This document shows positions 22,732-37,700 of a stretch of DNA of 64,000 bases, in pieces; position 1 is the stretch's first letter; each line of letters starts with the position of its first letter. The stretch spans positions 1,240,001 through 1,304,000 of the forward strand of contig NW_024104909.1 of the NCBI RefSeq assembly GCF_003945595.2. Direction: 5' to 3'. Source of the DNA: Pipra filicauda (lineage: Eukaryota; Chordata; Aves; Passeriformes; Pipridae). The notes below the pieces were generated by a model. It worked only from the letters and a program-made list of their open reading frames with translations, did not search any database and was not told the DNA's origin. A program made the translations under genes and the position numbers.

Positions 22732-25700
22732 GTAAGACACACATTTGTTACCCCCATTGGGTGTGAAATACGTGTTCTATTCTATCAAATACCAGCAGTT
22801 GTGGTGCAAAGTCTGACTTGCTGTGCTTCAAAGCATTCAGGTGTTTCTCTCTTCTTCTCTTTGTTTGCTAAACACATCAAAGTTCTTATTTCTAGAGGAG
22901 ACCATGATGTTTCTTCAGCATTTAAAGTATAAATACATTTAGTAATAAAATAGTTCGCTGGCTGACAGGGAAGATTTTTGTTTGTAGAGCAAAAACTTGT
23001 AGATTTAGAGGTAACTGGCAGCTCATGATGTGTGAGGATATAGTTATGAGGAAAGGTTTTTATGTTGTCAGAAATACAGAAAAGTGGGAGATGAGGACAT
23101 CCAGGTTGCTTTTGCAAACTTCAGTGTCTTTCAGACAAGTTTCAAACATTTCTTTTACTGTTTGTTCTTATGTACCTTCCTGTCATTGTACCCTGGACAG
23201 ATGAACTTCTTAGTTAATTCAGAAGGGCCTGCAAAACTTTCTTATTGGATTCCCTCCTTCACCACAAGCCATAAGATTTTTACTCAAATTCTGTAATGAA
23301 CTGGTTCAGTGAAAAGACAAAAAAAACTTAGAAAGCCACAGCTATGCTAAAAAAAAATATCCCATTTTTGTGAGCACGGGTTTCTTTTGTGTACAGTATC
23401 CCGAGTCAGTTTTTGAAGAGAATAAAACCAGTCTATTTAATGATTGAAACAACCTGCATCCTTAGTATCAGAGCTCTAATTCTGGATTATGAATTACAGT
23501 ACAACAAGCAGGTGTTGTACTGTAGGTATGCTGGGGGCATTTGGTGTTGGACACATCTGACAGTTTGGGGTAGTGGGGCTGCAGAGCTGCCTGTGTGGGA
23601 GCAGGTCAGGCTCCTGCTGCATCCAAAACTAACAGAAACAGCCCAACTTTGCCACAACTTCACCAGTCAGAGAAGTCTGGGGTGGGTGTAAGAGAGTGGT
23701 GGCTGCAGGGGATGGGGGGCTGTGCAGGGGCAGGTGCAAATTGTCACCCACAGGATCCCAACCTCCTGGCCTGCATGTCACCTCACCAAAGGAGCTAGGA
23801 TGGACTGGGTATAAGCCATGGTGAAAGGAGAGAAGATGAGACTTGGAAGAGGGAGGGTAGGTGTTTCACTGAAATTGAGCCCAGGGGAAGGGCATTTTTT
23901 AAATATTATTTTACCCAGCCTTCAATTTTCTGGTATCTCTAACTGCACTATTGACTGGGGGCTTTTTACCTCAAGTTTCAAAAAAACAAACAATATTTTT
24001 CTATTCTTTTTTTCTTGAAAAGACTTCAACCATTTTTTTCAAGCTTTTTGGAAATTCTAAGTAAAACTCTGAAAAATTCTTAAGAAGAAAGGTTAAATAT
24101 GCCAAATACCAATTGGAAAAAAATAATGTGAAATGAGAAACATCGTGGAAAAAATGTCAGAAGGGAGAGGCTCGGTCAAACTTCATTTTGTCACAGTGTT
24201 ACAGAACAGGAACAGATCCTGGAAGCTCTGTTCTTAAAAGTGTTGTTTGGACTGTGAACATATTTTTCACCTCTGTGACGTGGTGTGTTGTATTTATTGC
24301 TGATCTGACCATCTGTACGTGCACCGCGTAAGGATGAATTATTGTCCTTTCTGCTCCAGGTTACTGGAACGGTTAAAGAGAAAAGATCCTGTGCAGATCA
24401 GGCTGGAGCAGCTGGAACAAGGCTTTTCTCTCTATGTGAATGGAGCTAATTCAGAGCTGAGAAGCCACCGCCGAAAAACCAACTCCCACGGCTGCCTTAA
24501 AAACGAGGCAAAGGCCTCCAGGACAAATGGTGAGTTCCGTGGGAGCCTGGCAGAGAGTGCAGGTAGAACTGTTTGGAAACTGCACTCACTGGAGCTGTAA
24601 TTCAGTTGATGAAGTCACTGGCCTGGCTGTGATAAAGAGGCAGCACCATTTGAGCTTGGAATGAAACTCCATGGGACTCTTTCATCCGAGTGCTTAAGCT
24701 GGTTGTGTGTAAGGAACAGTCTCAGCAACACCCTGTCAGTTTTTCAGTTGATCCCTGACTAATTCCAAGGTTTAACTTCCCCGCCTCTTCATTTGTTAAA
24801 CAGCTCTAACTAAAACTAGAAGATTAGAAGTGTATAGAAATTGTCAGTGTAAAATAATGGTGTATCTTTGTCTGAGACATAACACCATTAATAGGATTTA
24901 AAATCTGATGGACTTCAATGTTATCTTAAGTCTGGTGTCCTGAGGACAAATGACATTTGATGACATAGACTGTAATCAAATTATGACCAGTAATAGCTGC
25001 ATTAAGCTCATAAATGATACTTAAGCTATAATAGTTGTCTTAAAAAGGCAGCTAATCTTTATTTAAATATTTGAAGTAAAGAAAATCTACCATTTTCTCC
25101 CAGTGATTAGTTGGCTTTATCTAAAAATGGGTATTTTGTTTCTAATTTAAGTCTGTCTGTCATTGAGAGCAGTGTAGTGACAGGAATAATTTTGCATGCA
25201 TGAAGGTATAAAGTATGAGCTTACTGGCCTTCTAATCTATTTAGCATAATGAAAAGAAAGTTGATTTTACTAAATCCTTGTGTAAAGCAGTTTACTAGGC
25301 TTAGTCAGTTATATTTACCTTACTACAACCTGTCCCAGAGGGTGTTTTTAATCTGTTGCTGTGTAGATGGTCTGCTTAAGCTTTATTTTCACCTAAAAGT
25401 GAAGACAAGGAGTTAAAAAAGTTACTTAATTTGATAATTTATTATGATTGAAAGTTTATTAATCTCAACAATACTGGAAACTAACTTTTCCTTCAATAAC
25501 CATGACTCTAACTTAATTTCTCTTTTATTTTGTTTTCCTGCCACACTGGGTACATACTACTTGTATTCAAGTTTAAGTGTGTTCAGCTTAGCTGTGAAAC
25601 CTCGTGTGTAGTGATGGAAAAAGGTTCATGCTCTTGGATATTGGAAAATGAAGGAAATTTTGTGCCTTGTCACTCTGGGTTAATACACTTTGAGGGAGCA

Positions 25701-28700
25701 AAGCAACACCTTTGGCCTTTTGATCCAGAACTTGTGCAGGGATATTGTGGCAGCAGCTGCAATTGAACTCAGTCAAATTTCCTCTCAGAGTTCTGCTGTG
25801 CAGTTGTTATCTCTGAGCTGATCCAAAGTTCATTATTTTTATGGTCACTTGATGCTGTTTGATTCAGTTAAGGTAGAATACTTGTCTTAGGGACCTTTAA
25901 AGACTTCAGTTGCAGTCTCTGTTCCTTTCCTCAGCTCCATCAACTTAGAGATTGTGGCATTATCTCTGCAGAAGACAACTCAGTGCTGTTTCTTCCAGTG
26001 TTGATGTTTTAAACACATGAAGCTGCAATGGAAGATGTCAACTGAATCATCATCCTGTCATTTTTCTTCTTCCATTTCATTTTGCCACGGGAGTCCAGAG
26101 GGGGAATTATTGTGACCTATATAAGCTTCTTGCCTGGGAATTCTGCTTTAGCAATTTTGTGGTCTCTTTCATTTCTAGGCATTTTTCTCAATGATTGAAT
26201 ATGATTTTACTTACAGAATGATTCCTAGCTGGGATGCAGCACTGAGTTTTCTTCCCTTTCTGTCTCTCATGAGAGTTATTGCATCATTCATTTCTTCTAA
26301 AACATCCATCTGTAGGATTAGTCTTCACTGAAAAATTAGGAATATGTGGTACTTAATAATCCAGAACAGGCACAAATCCCTCTTTCTGGTTCCTAAAAGT
26401 GTCATCATAAATCTACTTGTCAGGACTATTTTCTTTGTCTATGTTCCCTTGGAGTAAATAATGATAATAGTGATTGATAAGCTTTTATGCTTAGGATTGG
26501 TAAATGAATTAAAGTAAATGATGGACTTGTAGTGAAGCTGAGCTCTAGGTGTCCTGTCATTTCTTTGGGTCTATAACCCACACATAGTTTCACAACTATG
26601 TTTGTACTTCCAATGAACGCCTGTGTGGTCACAAAGTTGTGGTTTAAGGGTAGCATGGGGTCTCCTTTGATTATGACTAATATTTTGATGATGTACTGCT
26701 GAGTTCTTGCCTCCTGGAATAGGCACTGTCAGCTCAAGTCTCCAAGGGAATGATACCAATGATACCTATTCCGTGTGCCAGAGCAGGTGGTGGTTGGTAT
26801 TCAGATTCCATCCCACCCCAAGAAGGATGTTTTTGTTCTAAAGTAATGTTTGTTGCACAGATGACTTGCTCAGCTCCATCAGCCTCTGCCTGGGGTTTGA
26901 ATTACTGTTTTTCCTGGTTTATAGAGACCTGGTCACATGAATCCATCACTAAGAATCATAGAATCACAGAATGGTTTGGGTTTGAAAGGGACCTTAAAGC
27001 CCATCCCATTTCACCCCCTGCCATGACAGGGACACCTTCCACTAGCCCAGGTTGCTCCAAGCCTCCTCCAACCTGGCCTTGGACACTTCCAGGGATGGGG
27101 CAGCCACAGCTTCTCTGGGCAACCTGTGCCAGGGCCTCCTCACCCTCACAGCCAAGAATTCCTTCCTAATACCTGATGTAACCCTACTCTCAGTTTGAAG
27201 CCATTCTCCCATGTCCTGTCATTGCATTGTCTCATCAATAGTTTCTCCAAATACTCAAACAACTCTGAGAACCAAATACTCAGCAGTGGTAGCACAAGTC
27301 CTACCCTGTACCCTTTTCCTACTTACATATGTAGGATACATGAGTGACTTCTGGGCAGTTGCTTGGAAGAGATGGATTGCTCAGGGAGTGAAAGATGCTT
27401 CCAGTTCTGTCCCAAAGCAGTGGCTGAGTCTGAGCATTGTAACCTCAGGGCAATTCACTCAGTGTCAGAAGAGCCCTGAAGCAATCAGCACCAATGCTAA
27501 TTAATAACTGCAGAGTATTTCTGGAGGTACTTAGGAATAGCTTAATGGAGTAGCAGGAGCTCTACTTCCTTTTCCCCTCTGTTCTTAGTCCTGTTTTGGG
27601 CCTATGAGACAAATACCTTGCACTGAAGCAATAGAAAAACATCCTGTTCTTGCTCTGTAATGTTACTTATGATCAGTGCAAATTGACATAAGCATACACT
27701 GTTCCCACAAGAATGGTCCTACCCCGTTCCTGTTTCCTCCTGTCTGCTCGTACCAGCATTTGTGCAATCTCCTGGTGAACCAGATTGCACAAGTGGCTGT
27801 AATTAAACTGAATCTTTTTTGGTTTTTTGCAGTCAAAACTTGCCCGCATCAATTCTCTGTTGTCCAACCCAAAAAAGCAAATGTGTTATTGAGAGCTGTA
27901 ATGAGCAACCTGATCTAATTTTGAAGTAAACCCTCCTCTGAATGGAAAGCTGGACTAGGTGACCCTAGAGGTTCCTTCCAAACTAAATCTTTCTGTGATT
28001 CTATGACCTTCGTAGACAATTGGTTCTTTTATTGGTAGTGCCAGTTGCTGCTGGCTTAGGGTGACCATTAAAATTATGGCTGAAAGAAAAAAGGTTTTGC
28101 ATCAGCTGTTTTTCTCCACTGAGAAGAAATGGAAGCTGTAAATCTGTCTTGGACACAGGAAATGAGATGCCTTTATTTAGGATGCTACTGAGAGTGTTGG
28201 TGATGCCCTTATTCCATTGGGGATGCTGATGTGACCTGCAAGATGTTTGTCTCTGTCTCAATCAAAGCACTGTTCCACTGTAAGCTGGGGGCATGTCAAG
28301 CACAGGAACCTTTAGTTTTCCTTGACCATACAGAGATTTTTTGCAGAAGTTCCAGCACCAACTCTTCCTTGCCTTAGAAATGAAGGCTAATTGTTGTTTG
28401 TCCTTCATTTATGGCTTGTACATGAAGAATTCTTCTCTGCACAGTGTGTTAAATAACTTATACATTCTGTTTAATCTGCCAATATCTCATGTTGCTTTAA
28501 TTTGAGAGTAAATGCACACAGTTCCTTTGTAAACTCAGCACATCACCTGTTGTTCAGAGAACCCTGTCTGTCAGAGCCTGCCTTTGGTAGTAGGGGTTCT
28601 GGGCTCAGTTGTCTTCCTAAGACAGCTTGTTGTGTACCCAGCTGGGGCTTAGAATGATGTGCATCCCTGTTCTACAATATATTTCTAGACTTTCTAGACA

Positions 28701-31700
28701 GAAAAAGGGATGCTTCACCTGCTGTTAAGCTGATGTATCTTTAAAGAGTTTGTTCTCTTGAATACACAGGGTGATGATTGTCCCTGAAGAGATTCCAAGC
28801 TCCTACTCCCAATATACAACTGGCCAGGATCTGAAATGGAATAATGTCTCTGTTGCTGATACCATTCACATCTCAAACACTTGCTCCTCTGTCCTCATCT
28901 GGAAAAAACCCCCAACATAAACCCCAAACCAAGATGTGAACTAAGGTGTATATTGCCACATATTGTATTTCTGTTTTCTAATCCTTGTATTTGTGTTCTG
29001 AAAAAGCAGCCCAGCTAGGGGAGAGGGAGTTGCCAGCACACAGCACACAGACTGCACCCACCAAGATCCAGCGCAGGAATTGGCTCCAGGTAGGAAGCAG
29101 ATGGAAAGAATGGGTGTTTGAACTCATCCTTAGGTTGGAAATAATTTCAGGAGAAATCGTTTGCAACTTGTAGATAGGTGGGAATCCCGTAGAATCTGAG
29201 TCTTGGCTTGATGGGGTGCTGAGTGACAATGTGAAATAATTCTGTGGCCAGTTTTGTGTCTACTTTAAAGCCTGAAGAGGCAAATCTCACTGAAAGGATC
29301 TGGTTTCAGTGACATCTGTCACAGAAGCTTTTGTGGCTTGGACATGATTGACTCAATGTGTCCTCCAGCAGAACAGCTGTTGCTGGACATCTCTGATGGC
29401 AGCCTAGAGAATTTATCCAGTGCAAAGGATGGAGAAACACATTTTTGAGAGACATCCCTGCCTGTCACTGGTGTTCTCCACACTGCAATAGGGTTGAGAG
29501 ACACAAAAGTGTAATTTGCATAGCTTGAGTTGTAATTTGTGACAAATTCCTGTAGATCATAAGAGAGGAAAATGCACAGAGATGAAAAAGTATCCTATAT
29601 ATAAGAAATTTGGAGCCATTAGTTACACAGTTGTTGGTTCAGTGGAGAAGCATCAATGGTCTTCTTTTCTTTTGACCTAAAGAAGGATTTGAGTTAACCT
29701 GTCAAGGAGTGTGGCTTAATTAACAGAACAAATGGGAATTCTGAACAATGGAGACATGTCACCCAGATAATTACTCTACTTGATTAGCAGTTGGCCTGGC
29801 TGTCCAGTGGCTGGGGATCAGGGCCTGTGTCACTGTGGATCAAGTGTTCATGCCTTGCAGGTTTGCTTTTCTTCCAGCAAATATTGCACATTTGAGCTTT
29901 TAGGCTGCATTACTTTATTTACCACCCTTACTGCTTCAAAGTTGAGTTTAATTAATTCTCTCAGCTGCTATTACTCCCAGTAGATCACTGCTTACACACT
30001 GGCCTGTCAGGACTTGTTTGCTAAATTTGCCACATGTGTAGCAAGTCATAACCTGTGTCATTCCAGTGAAGAAGGAGGCACATCCTCTGACTGGATTGGA
30101 AAGTTAGCTAAATATAGGCAGCTATACTGAAAACTGGCCACTACCTGGGACTAGTTTAGGATGATACTTAAGTCTTTTATCCAGTTGGATGGGAAGATAG
30201 CAATTATCCTAATGAACAACTGGAATTATTTAGCTAAGGAAATATGCAACCACTGAGTAAGATGGAGGTTGTGCTATTCAGCAGTTTACTTTCCCAGTGA
30301 TTTTCCCTGTGGGTTTTTTGGATAGCTGGAGGACCCAGCAATTCATGTCCAAAACTGCCAAACTTGGGCTGTGCTAAGGTGTGTTCTGAGGAGGGAGGAT
30401 ACACTTGCTGAAAGAACTCGGTCTGTCAAAAGCCAGGTTGCCTTAGGATATTCCCTCTGGGACATCTCTGCCCCTGGCACTTACAGAATTGTAGGGGAGT
30501 GTGTGAACAGCAGATAATGAGGTTTAATATCACTACACAGGCTTCTGTGTCACTTTGCCTTTAACGAGACTGTCCTCTGACCATTGTTCACTTAGGAGAC
30601 ACTGGGACAGCAGCAGCAGGTCAGGAGTTTGACCGAGGTGGTTAAACCATAATTTAGAGGCCCAAAGGTGAGCTCAGGGAGGACAGAAACCTTCTCTGGA
30701 AGAAAGGGGAAAAGCAGTGCTTGATGTAGACATTGTTATGTAAAATGTGATGATTATTCTAGCACCAAAGACATCTAGTTTCTTTGAATGCTTCTTTTAA
30801 CAGAAAACTGTGGCAATTAAAACAGAAAAAGGGGGTAAACTCTACATTAAACCATCTCTTCAGTACTCTGAGGATTTTGAACCTTATGAAAGCTTGACCT
30901 TGGAGACAAATGGTGATGATCCTCTCCATTACTCCCAGGTACAATTGGCAGTTGCCTTCTATTCTACTCTGTTATTCATGGTGGTGTCATTTGAAATGTG
31001 AAAGGGCCCAGGGGTCAGTCTTGGCTGGTGTGCAAACCCAGAATATAGTGGTTCCTTCATTAGGTGATTCTGCATTGTTGAGATGTGACATAAAGAAGGA
31101 AAAAATGAAAAGTAAAGCTTCTTTTGAAAATCTGGCCTCAGTCAGCAGCACTGCAAAGCATTAAGTCCTGTTTTAAAGAGGTAGAATATTGTCCCTGTTG
31201 GATTGAATCCAATTGCTGTTCCTGCAAGGAGCCTTTTTCACTTCATGGCTGTCCACATGAACATCACTCTTGGCTGTCAAGTTAGAGAAGGCTGAAACAA
31301 CAACTTTTTCTGGGTTTGGGTTAGTTTTTGAGTAATCATGCTAAAATTTTTGCATATAATTGTTTTTTCTAACAAAAATCAGACTAAAGTTTTAAAAATA
31401 TTCAAATCAATACAGTCACTTTCCATCAAGGGTTGTTTTTGTATGGACTGTGCAGCCTTCTCTTTGATTACTAATTGCAGTTTGTTCTGGCACACCTCAT
31501 GAATGTCCTGTCCTTAAAAAGGTGAATAAATGAACAAAAATTTATGGATGTTTTTCTGCTTAACCAATTAATGACACCAGTAAAGCTGTTGTGGGTAGTG
31601 GAGTAGCATCTATCTGTGAAACTGTCTGCAGATCTTATCACTGACATCAGACAAAATTCCCAAGCATATTTTCCTAGCTTGCACCTGTCTCTCTTTCCTA

Positions 31701-34700
31701 TATTGCTCTTGAGTTTATGATTATTTTTTGCTCTACAAACTGGTAACTTGTTTACAGTGATGGATATTTATAATCTTTAATAATTTTAAACCAAACCCCC
31801 CACTTTTCTTTTTATTCCAGATGGAAATACTTTTTGGTTTTCCTGAAGCTATAATGTGTTTTCTTGAATGTCTTGGTACAATGCAGATGCATGAGGTTTC
31901 AAACTAAAAGAAAGCCTGTACCATTTCCTGTCAAATACCTAGAAATATTAGTCTAGACTGTCATAAAGACATGCTCCATATCAAGGCTCAGGTTGCTTAT
32001 AAACCCTCTTTTGAACCTAACTTTGCCTGCTCTTTGTAATATGCATCTGTCAACATGGATTTCCTAACAAGTGTAATCTGTAGCAGCTCAAAGCTTTCAT
32101 TGCAAACTGAACATACACTGTCACAGTTCATTTGTACCTGAAGTGGCTTCAGGTTTTCATTTTATGTAGTTTGCTTACCTATATTTATCTCAAAACTCTA
32201 ATATCAACAAAACAGGGGGGAAAAAAGCATTTAAGAGATGCAAGGTCTTTTCCTTTTGCTTTCATAAAAGCACACAGCTCTCCAGCATCATCTGTGCTGT
32301 TTGTGGCATATAATGAGAGAGGCAGGGCAATTTTTTCCACATCAAATTTCAAAATAGATTAATTTTTGCATAAAATCCTGTTACAGTGTGTCCACTTCAA
32401 AAAAATCTGTGCAAACTGGGAGCTTAACCCATTAGACCACAACTCTTTTCCACTGGTTTTTGAAGTACACATGTGTAGAAGGCAGGACTGTTATCATCTA
32501 GCCAAGTACTTATAAAGAATTTGATATTACATGATATTGGCAGTCTTGTCAAGGCATTTGGAAATTCTGGATTGCAGCTACTCTTCAAATAGAAAGAGAC
32601 TGGACAAATATATGCCCTTGCCCCCTCCATTACTCACCTCCTGCTTGTAACTTATTCCTAAAAAATTGCTTTTGCACGTAAAAACTCCTTGGCCTACAAA
32701 ATGTTCCTGCAAGGATACTGATGAGGAGGGACAAAGGAGTTGTAGGATGAGTTTTCTTTACAAACCTTATCAAAGGAGTGAAGACACAACCTAGGAATAT
32801 GAATATTTTTAGCTGCATCGTGGCTTTGAGTTCATGAGGACATTTTTTTTTCTCCTGGGTAGGAAGAGGCAGCCACACTGGTTTATTTTAAAATACACAT
32901 TTGAGCTTTTCTGACAGATCTGTTCTTATTGTACCAGGAATTGAGGAGCAGCTTGCAACACAGTGTAGAAGAGGAAGGGATGGAAGAAGACTCTCTTAGT
33001 GATGACTCTGACTCTGTTGAAGAGGATGTATTTTCAGAGCCATCTCCCACTGAGGAAGACATTTCAGGCTTTGAAGACCTTCATTTCCATGGCAGTAGGT
33101 CACTGCAGAAAGAGGTTTCTGAGCATCAGGATGTTGGGAGGTGCTCTGGCCTTGATTGTGGTGCCCTTACTGTGCTGGAGTCCAACCAGGATCAGAGCAG
33201 TGAGTCTCTGTGTGCTCTCCCCTGCTACAGTACTGCAATAATGATTCTTTGAGAGCAGTGCTTTTAAGGGAATGGCTGGTTAATCATTGGGGGTTACTCC
33301 ATACTCTCATTTTAATCTGCTGATTTGGAAGATTTGCATCTTCTTGCTCCTTTATTAAGAATTTTTTTTCAAACACGAAGATGTAACCCTAGTTAATGCC
33401 CTGCATCACCAGGTCTAGACACTTGAACAAATATTGTCTCAGATTGTCTGTGGGATTTCTCAAGAAATTACTATGTTTTTAATAGGTTTTTGAACTGTTT
33501 TTGCAGTAATTCAGGCAGCCAAACCTTCCCAGTCTCAACTTTATTTCACATCCTGAGTGCTGGATATTTCTTGTTATAGTGTGTGCTATTTATCCTCAGT
33601 AAATGATATAAGCCACTACTTTTTGTGTCCTTTGGAGACCTCAATGTCCAAACCCACAACCAGTCACTAGGTCTCTAAGGTATTTAGCTTGTCAAAGGTG
33701 AAGAGTTCAGGCAGAAACGAGACCTAGACTTACATTCACTATTTCTCAAAATTCCCTCCCACTCATTTCAGGTTCAGTAATTGGTTTTGGTTGTTGGTTT
33801 TGTTTATTCTTTCTTTTCCTTATTCATAATTAATTGCATAAACTAAGAGGAACGATCTTTGAATAAATTGAGCAGAGGATTGTTCCTCTCATTATCATTG
33901 ATGTGAGTGGAGTGTGAATGGGGAGGGGGCAGAGGAAGAGATAGGAACAAAGGATGGAGCTGCAGTGAGAACAAGATCTTTGGGAGAGTACATGATTTTT
34001 TGTCTAGAGAAAGGTTTCAAACCTGTAAACAATGGAGGCATTAATAATTCTCAAATAAAAAAGGGAAGAAGTACTTAGATGAACTACACTAGGCAACCCT
34101 CTAAATAAGACAAGATTTAGTCAGTGTTTTAAGAATTTATTTTAGTGTAATGTGTTAACAAGTGACTCAGGAGTTCATTTTTATTTTGGCTTTTCTTGAC
34201 AGTAATGCAGGTAAATACCTGGTAGAGATGAGATCTATTGGTACACTAGAATAATATTTTTATTTTGTTTCACTAAGTGCAAGCCATGCTTATGTGCTTC
34301 TGTATCAATAGAACAATATCAATGAGAGGGAGGGAGATTATCACTTTAACTGTGCCAACATAATTAAAGCAGCAAAACCTTAGCAGTTAGGATCCAATAA
34401 TTTTTTCCCAGGATGACTGCTCCTAAGTAACTTCAAAGTTGATTATTTCTGTTTCCTTTTGATGTTGCAGAAGTGAAGCCAGTGCGAGTTCTCTCTGCCA
34501 AAAGAAAGGACAGTGCTGAATTGTACATTCCTGTCAGACCAGTCATGGTGAAAAACAGAGGCACTCGACCACTCTCTGCTGAGTTCTTGCACCAGGAAAG
34601 ACACGAAAAAATTTGTTCTAGTAAGAAATAAGAATATATGATGTCAATAAGGAGAGTTTTCATGCTTTTTCCACCTCTGGCTCAGATGCAATTTCAGCAC

Positions 34701-37700
34701 ATATCTGTCATTATGTGATTTTTTTTAGCTGTCCCTCTCCTGCCTTTTTTTAGTTGTTTTTAACAACTCGAGTGTTTTCACTTCAGTAAAATTGTGAGAA
34801 GATCCAGCGCCTGCAGACTTTAGTCTTCTGTATCTTTACTATCTTCCTTCTCTTTTTGTTTCCACAGAGTAAGACTTTTTGCCTCTGCCTTTCAGTCCTT
34901 GCACTTGATCTGTGTTTTCCACTTTCCTCATGGAGATCTATTCCCCATGGTATTAATGGAAGTGTGTCTTCTCTAGATCAGCAATTGATGCTTTGGTGGA
35001 AGATCTTAACATGATGTGTTTATAGGAATAAAAATGGCATGTTTTTTCCACAAGAATAAAGGCATAACTTTCCACAGCACAACAAAACAGCTCTTTTGCT
35101 GCTTGGGACTGTACTGGAATTACACCTTGAACACTAGAGATCAGTCTCCAATGCTGAGTAGATATGCCAGTATCTAGGACCATTCTGGAAAATATTTTTC
35201 CTGGACTGAAGAACAACATTTTGCAGGCACTGCTACTTATCTTAAAAATCTGCTGCTAAAATGTGGCCTTTACCTAGGGAAAAAACCCAACAACACACAC
35301 CAAACCCCAAAACTAGGGCTGAAATCATGACTGCAGCTGTATTTCAGTGCAATCCTAAACAAGTCTGATGAGTTTTGAAAGGTCTGAGATGAAGTTTTCA
35401 GACATGCCTTACTTTGTGGTTCAGATGCTCTTTTCAAAAGAGCAAAATCCACTCGTGTCCCAAGAAAGCAATAAGGCTAATGGTTTTGAGAAGTCCAAAT
35501 ATTGGTTTCTTAATTGGCAGAAAACCAAATGGAGGAAAAGAAGCTAATTCTTTTTGGCTTCAGAATAAATCCCCTTTGTAGCTTCTGAGACCCTCACCCA
35601 CCATCTGTCTGAGCAGATGCTTGCTTTGACTGCTTCCCAAAGATGTGTGCAGCATTTCCTCAGGTTATAATAGTGCTTGTTGGAACTGTTTCTGCCCAGC
35701 TATCACATTAAAGCTCTAATTTCATTTCAGGGGGATGATATAGTACAGAAAAGTAAACAGGACTTTATCCTGTCCCTATTTTTGCAAAGATGGATTAATG
35801 CTCGTTGAAAGGTTTCATGTGTGAATGTGTAAGGAGTGTGAATGCATGCAAATCTCAGCTCAGTTTTGATTTCTTGTCTTTCAGGGTAGACTTCATCTTA
35901 CTTGCATCCACTGCACTGTACTCTCCTGCTTAGTAAACCTCCCTGCAGCATTGTGAGCTCTCCGAAATATCAATCTGTTCAATATTTCCACTCAATCTAA
36001 ATGTCTTTACAACTTCAGTCTCTTTTCTTCCCTTGACTTTCAAAGTCCTCAGCTATAACCACTGTGCTTCTCTTTTGAATATAACCACTGTGCTTCTCTC
36101 TTAGTCCAATCTCAGATCATCTGTTGTTAAATTTTATTTCCTTTCTTTTAAACCTGTTTATAGGCTGTGATGTTTCTATTTCTCCTTGAAGTTTGGGAAG
36201 ATTGGGATGTGTATGGGCATTGTGATGACTACTTAAGTGATAAGGTGACTTATTCTGCCTTGCAAATAGAAAGTCCTGGCTCCCCTTGTTTTGCTGGAAG
36301 ACTCTGGGGATTCCTCCAAAATAGCTGAGCACCCCAGTTACACTGCAAAATCTTGCTGTGCTTAAATTATATATGCTTCTCTTTCAGTGGACTATCACAA
36401 GGCAGTTCCACTAAATACCAGAACAAAGCAATCCAAAACCATAAAAATGATGTTTCTCATTTGTCAGTTTTCCTCTCGTTACGATGCTGTTTTAACTGTT
36501 TTCTAAACTAGATGTGAATCTCAACATAAAACCAAAGTGGAGGAATTCAGCCTCACTTGGGATAGTTACTGCAAAGCCCTGTGTCAGTGACTGAATTGGA
36601 TGTTTCGAGTGGATGCTGCTGTGATGTTCCATACCTGTATGTCCAGACAGATAAATGTTTCTTCCCTCTCTTGGTGGCAGGACCCTTAAGTCGACCAGAG
36701 AGGTCACTGTCAGCAACTCGGAAGAACGTGTGTGAGAAGGATCCTGATCTCTCGGTTTCAGCCGTGGTTCAAGCCATGAAAACTGAGAATGAAGCCTTGC
36801 AGAGAGACCTACAAAGCTCCACAGGCCCTGAAAAGGTGTGGAAAATACCAGAGAGAGCTGTTTGATCGAGTAGCAAACCCCCCATGAATTACAATCTCTT
36901 GTACGTTGTGTATGAATGGATGGTGATGCCTCTTAAGTGTAATTGAATTTGTATTATTCTTCCATAGGGTTGTTTTCTTTAATCTGCTTCCTCAGGATAG
37001 CATCCCACAGTTCTCTCTTGATTACAGGGATCACTGAGCAACTGATAGACCAGCAGTATGATGTGTCTATGCAGTCAAGTGCACAGCTGCAGGCCCAGTT
37101 GAGCCATTTTCATCCTGGAAGCTTCTTAAACAAGATAATGTGTGATTTCCGTACCAATAAATCCTACATTCCTGCAGGACTCATTAATGTGGGCACTCTT
37201 CCCTGTTAGTACAGTGTCATGTACACTGCTAGATCTTACTGAGGAGGAGCTGGTATGGGTTTTCTGTGTGTACATCTCTTATCTCCAACAACCATGTTTA
37301 AAAACAATTAAAAACTCATCTTAAAAACAAGAAAATCAATAAAAACTAGCAAAAATGTGCAGTACAGGCAGAGAAAGAGCATTGTAAGAAATTTAGCACG
37401 TTTCCTCTGTTTTCTTTTAGGTAGTCACTGATAGTTCTGTATTTAAAAAAAGAAATCTTTTTTTATTCTAATAAAACTAAGGGGTTTTGGGATTTAAAAG
37501 TGTTTATGATCCATTTTTGGAGAAGGAGAAAGTCAGTAGACCCGTGCCAAAAGTTTGGCCAACCCTGATTCTCACCAAATGTACAGAATGAGAATTTTTT
37601 ACATATATATTATATATATATATGTAAATATGTGAAAGTCCTCAGAATATGCTTTTATGTTACTTTTCTTCCATGTAGAAGATCAAGCTCCAAGCTCAGG

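Larger units (their letters stand above)
24530..29006 (+). other. KATNIP: KATNIP intron 2 (4.5 kb)
   Basis: AT-rich intron. Two CR1 pieces (26952-27240 and 27943-28008, opposite orientations) are the only elements recognised. Confidence 0.65.
33200..36680 (+). other. KATNIP: KATNIP introns 5 and 6
   Basis: Unique-looking sequence around exon 6 (34471-34620). Contains one 26-bp-spaced duplication at 36054-36099 and a strong acceptor-like TTCTCTTTCAG ending at 36387 that has no matching donor. Confidence 0.5.

Noticed and set aside
36388..36505. Possible KATNIP cassette exon after the acceptor TTCTCTTTCAG, reading MDYHKAVPLNTRTKQ in phase with exon 6
   Set aside because: No acceptable donor follows that would join exon 7 in phase; exon 6 joins exon 7 directly in frame. 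RNA-seq would settle it.
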